In this document: positions 14,528 to 17,218 of the stretch, piece after piece
Layout: the number at the start of each line of letters is the position of its first letter
Numbering within the stretch: the first letter of the stretch is position 1
Source: JABMRP01 sp964444795
GTDB taxonomy: Bacteria > Planctomycetota > Planctomycetia > Pirellulales > Thermoguttaceae
NCBI GenBank assembly: GCA_964444795.1
Contig: CAYUIQ010000195.1
Location: 1-17,218 of the forward strand
Length of the DNA stretch: 17,218 nucleotides
Reading direction: 5' to 3'
The notes under the pieces: model-generated
What the model saw: only the letters and a program-made list of their open reading frames with translations
Database searches by the model: none
Told to the model about the DNA's origin: nothing
Translations under genes and position numbers: made by a program

Positions 14528-16936
14528 CTACCGTTTGACAATCGTCACCGTGTCTTCCCGCTGATTCCGCCAGAGAGTAATCTTCAACTCACGGCCCTTC
14601 GGGACAGCCTTGTACCGGGCGGCGAAGTCGGTCAGATTGGCCACCGGGTTGCCGTCGACCGCGAGAATCACGTCGTTGAACTTCAGCCCCATCTTCTCGG
14701 CCGGCGAGCCCACCGCCACGTCGACCACCAGCACGCCGTCTCGGCTGCCGCGTCCGACGGCCGACATTTCGTTGTCGTCGGCTAGGTTCCGGACCTTCGC
14801 CCCGTGCCAGTTGGCCGCCGCGGGCGTTGCGTAACTGCGTCCCCAGCCGCCGCTGCGAATGGCCGCCGCCTCGAGCGTGCCGGGCAGCGGCGGGGTTTTG
14901 GCCAGTGCCTTGAGTTGGGGCTTCCGCACGCCGAATCGGTCCATGGGAAAATTCTCGAAACCCAAGGCCAGTGCCGGGGAACCGTCTTTCACGCGATAGT
15001 CGCCGGCCAGCGGATCGACAAACTGGGCGTCGGCGGTGATCGAATGGGTGTCGCCGCCGCTGAACTTCCGCAGACCCTCGGCCGGACGCTTTTCGGCACC
15101 GGGTGAGTGGACCAGATTGTGATCCGCCTGACCGTCGAGCGACTTCATGCCCGCCGGATAGTAGCGGTCTTCCCAGACGATGTTTCGCCGAAACGTGCTC
15201 TCGCAGCCGGGATACCAGACGTGGGGGCAAAACCCGTAATTGACCATGATGTTGTTATGCACGCGGCGGAAATAGCCTTCGCGGAGCTTGATGCCGCCGG
15301 CCAGGCAAAGGTTGTTGACCAACTCGTAGTTGCCCGATCCGTCGTCCAGGTCGATGTCCCAACCGTGGTCGCAGCGGAAGCGGTTATTGCGCAGGACGGT
15401 CGTCTTCCGGGCGTCCCACTTGGGCATGTCGGGATGGATTTTGAGCCAGTCGGCCGTCTGGCCGCGGTTGGGATGCCAAAAGCGGTCGCGCCCCCAGGAG
15501 TTGAACGACCCGTGGTCGCCCGTCTCCTTGACCGTGTCGAAGACGTCGTTGAACTCGATCAGATGCCCGCCAAAAGCTCCGTCGCAGATGTTGATCCCCG
15601 CGCGGGGACAATCGTGGATCGTGTTGTGGCGCACGGTGATTTCCGCGGCCATGGTGATGTTCACGCCGGCCGTCTGCTTCTCGACGCGTCCGTTGCGGTA
15701 GATCAGGTTGTCCTCGACGAGGCACTCGGCCGGGTAGTTGTCGGTCTTCGGACCCGGCGTCTTGTCCATCGCCTCCAGGGTTTGCGTTTCGTGGTACTCG
15801 AACAGTGGTGATCGTAGCGAGTTTGGATCTCCAACGAACGTCACCGCGCTGGCCCCGGCGTTGCCGATCAGACAGCCGGTCACCTCGATGCGGCGGTTGT
15901 AGTTGTTGATGAAGATCGCGTTGCCGCCGACCTGATCGATGCGGCAGTCGCGCACGGCGCAATCCTCGGCCCCGTTCACGAAGATCGCTCCGCCGCGGTA
16001 GGTTGTCCAATCGCTGCGCAGCATGGGCTCCTTGTTGTCCATGAACGTTCGCGCGGTATGCGTAAAGGTCATGTTGCGAAACGTAACAAAGCGGACGGGC
16101 GCCTCTTGCGTGCCGCGCAGTTCGACCAGATGCCGCAGACGAATCGCCTCGATCGTGGCCGTCTCCAGGTCGACGTCTTCGTCGGGGTAATAGTAGAGCG
16201 TCTTTCCCTTGGCATCGAGATACCATTCGCCGGGCGCGTCGAGTTCCTCGAAGATGTTCTCGACGAACCGGTACTGGCCGTGCATGCCCATGCGACGGTT
16301 ATTCTGCCATCCGCCGACGTATTCCACTTCGCCTTTGGCATTCTTGCCGGTGATCCGGTAATGAAAATCACCCCACAGGCTGCGGTGCATGGCATGGATG
16401 AACCCGCCGGCCGGATCGGACCAGCGGGCGGCTCGCTGGGCACCGAAGCAGTCGGCCGCGAATCCGTTGAAGTACTGGGCTTTGGGGTCATAGTTCGGAT
16501 ATCGGGCCATGTGCCTACGCCGGCCGTTGACGAACAACTGGTCGGACGTGAACCCCTCGGGCACCTCGGCCTTCATGATGCCGTCCCGAAACGGTTTCCA
16601 ATCCAACTCGACTTTCGACCCGCCGCTGACGACGACCTTCTGACCGGGATCACCCGTGTAGACGATCGGCGCGGCTTGAGTTCCCGAGTCGTCAGCCGTA
16701 AGCACGAGCGTTTCGGGCAGGTAGTACTTGCCGCCGGCGAAATGAACCGTAATCGGCTCGGCGCGATCCGCCTTGACCAGCCTCACGGCCCGCCGGGCCC
16801 CGGCAAACGTCTTCAACGGCCGCGCCTCGCTGCCCGGGTTGGTATCATCGCCGCTGGGGCTCACGTACAGGTCGGCCGCGCCGGCGGCTGTACAGACAAT
16901 TCCCAACAAGCAAGCAAGCGGAAGATGTGATTTCAT
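14528..16936 (-). CDS. Secreted right-handed beta-helix protein with C-terminal PDZ domain
   Basis: Protein of 802 residues from the ATG at 16936, which has GGGAG seven bases before it. The 52 codons upstream would precede a signal peptide and are rejected. Residues 1-21 are the signal peptide. The mature start 'DLYVSPSGDDTNPGSEARPL' and 'TFAGARRAVR' is the opening typical of large secreted parallel beta-helix carbohydrate-active proteins, GH141-like in style. From about 320 to 640 there are many beta-helix turns ('AVRDCRIDQVGGNAIFINN', 'VEDNLIYRNGR', 'VRHNTIHDCPRAGINI', 'FRRNIVWEDRYY'). The last ~84 residues are a PDZ domain ('VAVGSPAEKMGLKFNDVIL', 'VDGNPVANLTDF'). A glycoside hydrolase or polysaccharide-binding role is likely, but I cannot fix the catalytic residues. 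The PDZ fusion may bind a peptide or anchor the enzyme. Confidence 0.88.
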   Translation of the reverse strand: MKSHLPLACLLGIVCTAAGAADLYVSPSGDDTNPGSEARPLKTFAGARRAVRLVKADRAEPITVHFAGGKYYLPETLVLTADDSGTQAAPIVYTGDPGQKVVVSGGSKVELDWKPFRDGIMKAEVPEGFTSDQLFVNGRRRHMARYPNYDPKAQYFNGFAADCFGAQRAARWSDPAGGFIHAMHRSLWGDFHYRITGKNAKGEVEYVGGWQNNRRMGMHGQYRFVENIFEELDAPGEWYLDAKGKTLYYYPDEDVDLETATIEAIRLRHLVELRGTQEAPVRFVTFRNMTFTHTARTFMDNKEPMLRSDWTTYRGGAIFVNGAEDCAVRDCRIDQVGGNAIFINNYNRRIEVTGCLIGNAGASAVTFVGDPNSLRSPLFEYHETQTLEAMDKTPGPKTDNYPAECLVEDNLIYRNGRVEKQTAGVNITMAAEITVRHNTIHDCPRAGINICDGAFGGHLIEFNDVFDTVKETGDHGSFNSWGRDRFWHPNRGQTADWLKIHPDMPKWDARKTTVLRNNRFRCDHGWDIDLDDGSGNYELVNNLCLAGGIKLREGYFRRVHNNIMVNYGFCPHVWYPGCESTFRRNIVWEDRYYPAGMKSLDGQADHNLVHSPGAEKRPAEGLRKFSGGDTHSITADAQFVDPLAGDYRVKDGSPALALGFENFPMDRFGVRKPQLKALAKTPPLPGTLEAAAIRSGGWGRSYATPAAANWHGAKVRNLADDNEMSAVGRGSRDGVLVVDVAVGSPAEKMGLKFNDVILAVDGNPVANLTDFAARYKAVPKGRELKITLWRNQREDTVTIVKR

Positions 16937-16973
16937 CGGATGGCTCCCAACGTGGCCAACTGCCGCAACCAAT

Positions 16974-17037
16974 GTAGCATGGGCCCCTGGCCCGTGTTCT
17001 GGCCTCCCGCCTCCCACGGGCCGGGGGCCCATGCTAC
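16974..17037. repeat. 23-base imperfect inverted repeat upstream of the beta-helix gene
   Basis: Left arm 16974-16996 begins GTAGCATGGGCCCC and right arm 17015-17037 ends GGGGCCCATGCTAC. The 23-base arms match at 22 positions, with one T/C difference that still allows a G-U pair, around an 18-base spacer. The element lies 37 bases before the ATG at 16936 and covers the likely promoter region of that gene. It resembles a short mobile palindromic repeat (REP or MITE-like). No second copy occurs in this window. Confidence 0.85.
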
Positions 17038-17218
17038 GAACATGCGCGCATCGTGCGCGGAAGTCACAACCAAAGACTCCGGCGCGGATCAAGACCTCGT
17101 TTCCCCGAAGACTCCATCGCCCATCGTATCCCGGGCGCGGCGAAAAGAGAAGACTTCACCTTCCCCGCCGGCCCTGTGCCGGTGGCCTGTTGGTTTGGAA
17201 ACTATGCCGGTAGCCGAA
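17038..17218. other. Right edge without an identifiable gene
   Basis: After the inverted repeat, the last 181 bases hold no convincing gene or RNA. The plus-strand frame reaching 17213 starts at 16773 inside the beta-helix gene on the opposite strand and has shadow-like composition. A gene may begin beyond the window. Confidence 0.4.

Noticed and set aside
16058..16930. Plus-strand open frame of 290 codons
   Set aside because: It is antisense to the start of the beta-helix gene, which has a signal peptide and ribosome site.

Overview
The window looks like chromosomal DNA of a planctomycete, probably Pirellulales-like. This rests on the GC-rich sequence, a TIGR03790-family secreted protein, a Tat-exported Gfo/Idh/MocA oxidoreductase, a soluble bacterial Ser/Thr kinase, several secreted proteins of unknown function, and mixed use of Shine-Dalgarno and apparently leaderless starts. 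The taxon is an inference from gene content. I recognised no rRNA, tRNA, CRISPR array, transposase or integrase.

Layout. (1) 68-5246 holds a minus-strand TIGR03790-family exported protein, an enolase-superfamily (mandelate racemase/muconate lactonizing) enzyme, a convergent minus-strand Gfo/Idh/MocA oxidoreductase with a Tat signal, and a small TPR protein. The enolase member and the oxidoreductase face each other across a hairpin repeat. (2) 5247-7936 is a looser, less GC-rich stretch. Its only convincing gene (5906-7018) carries a DeoR-type sugar-phosphate sensor domain without the usual DNA-binding domain. It is flanked by about 0.66 and 0.92 kb with no confident gene. (3) 7937-12084 is a housekeeping block on the plus strand: scpB (probably leaderless), rpe, a histidine-phosphatase-like protein that has lost its catalytic residues, accD, and a protein kinase 11 bases behind accD. 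The last four are closely packed and look like one transcription unit. (4) 12110-17092 holds a small exported protein, a large exported protein with HEAT-like repeats, and a long secreted right-handed beta-helix protein ending in a PDZ domain. A 23-base imperfect inverted repeat lies just upstream of the last gene.

How the genes may work together. The rpe-accD block joins pentose-phosphate metabolism to the first step of fatty-acid synthesis. A pseudo-phosphatase and a kinase in the same unit suggest, but do not prove, a regulatory role. The sugar-acid dehydratase-like enzyme, the exported oxidoreductase and the beta-helix protein fit a polysaccharide-degrading lifestyle, but they are scattered and not an obvious single locus.

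The best candidates for something undescribed are the HTH-less DeoR-sensor protein with its long leader, and the catalytically empty histidine-phosphatase homologue encoded between rpe and accD.
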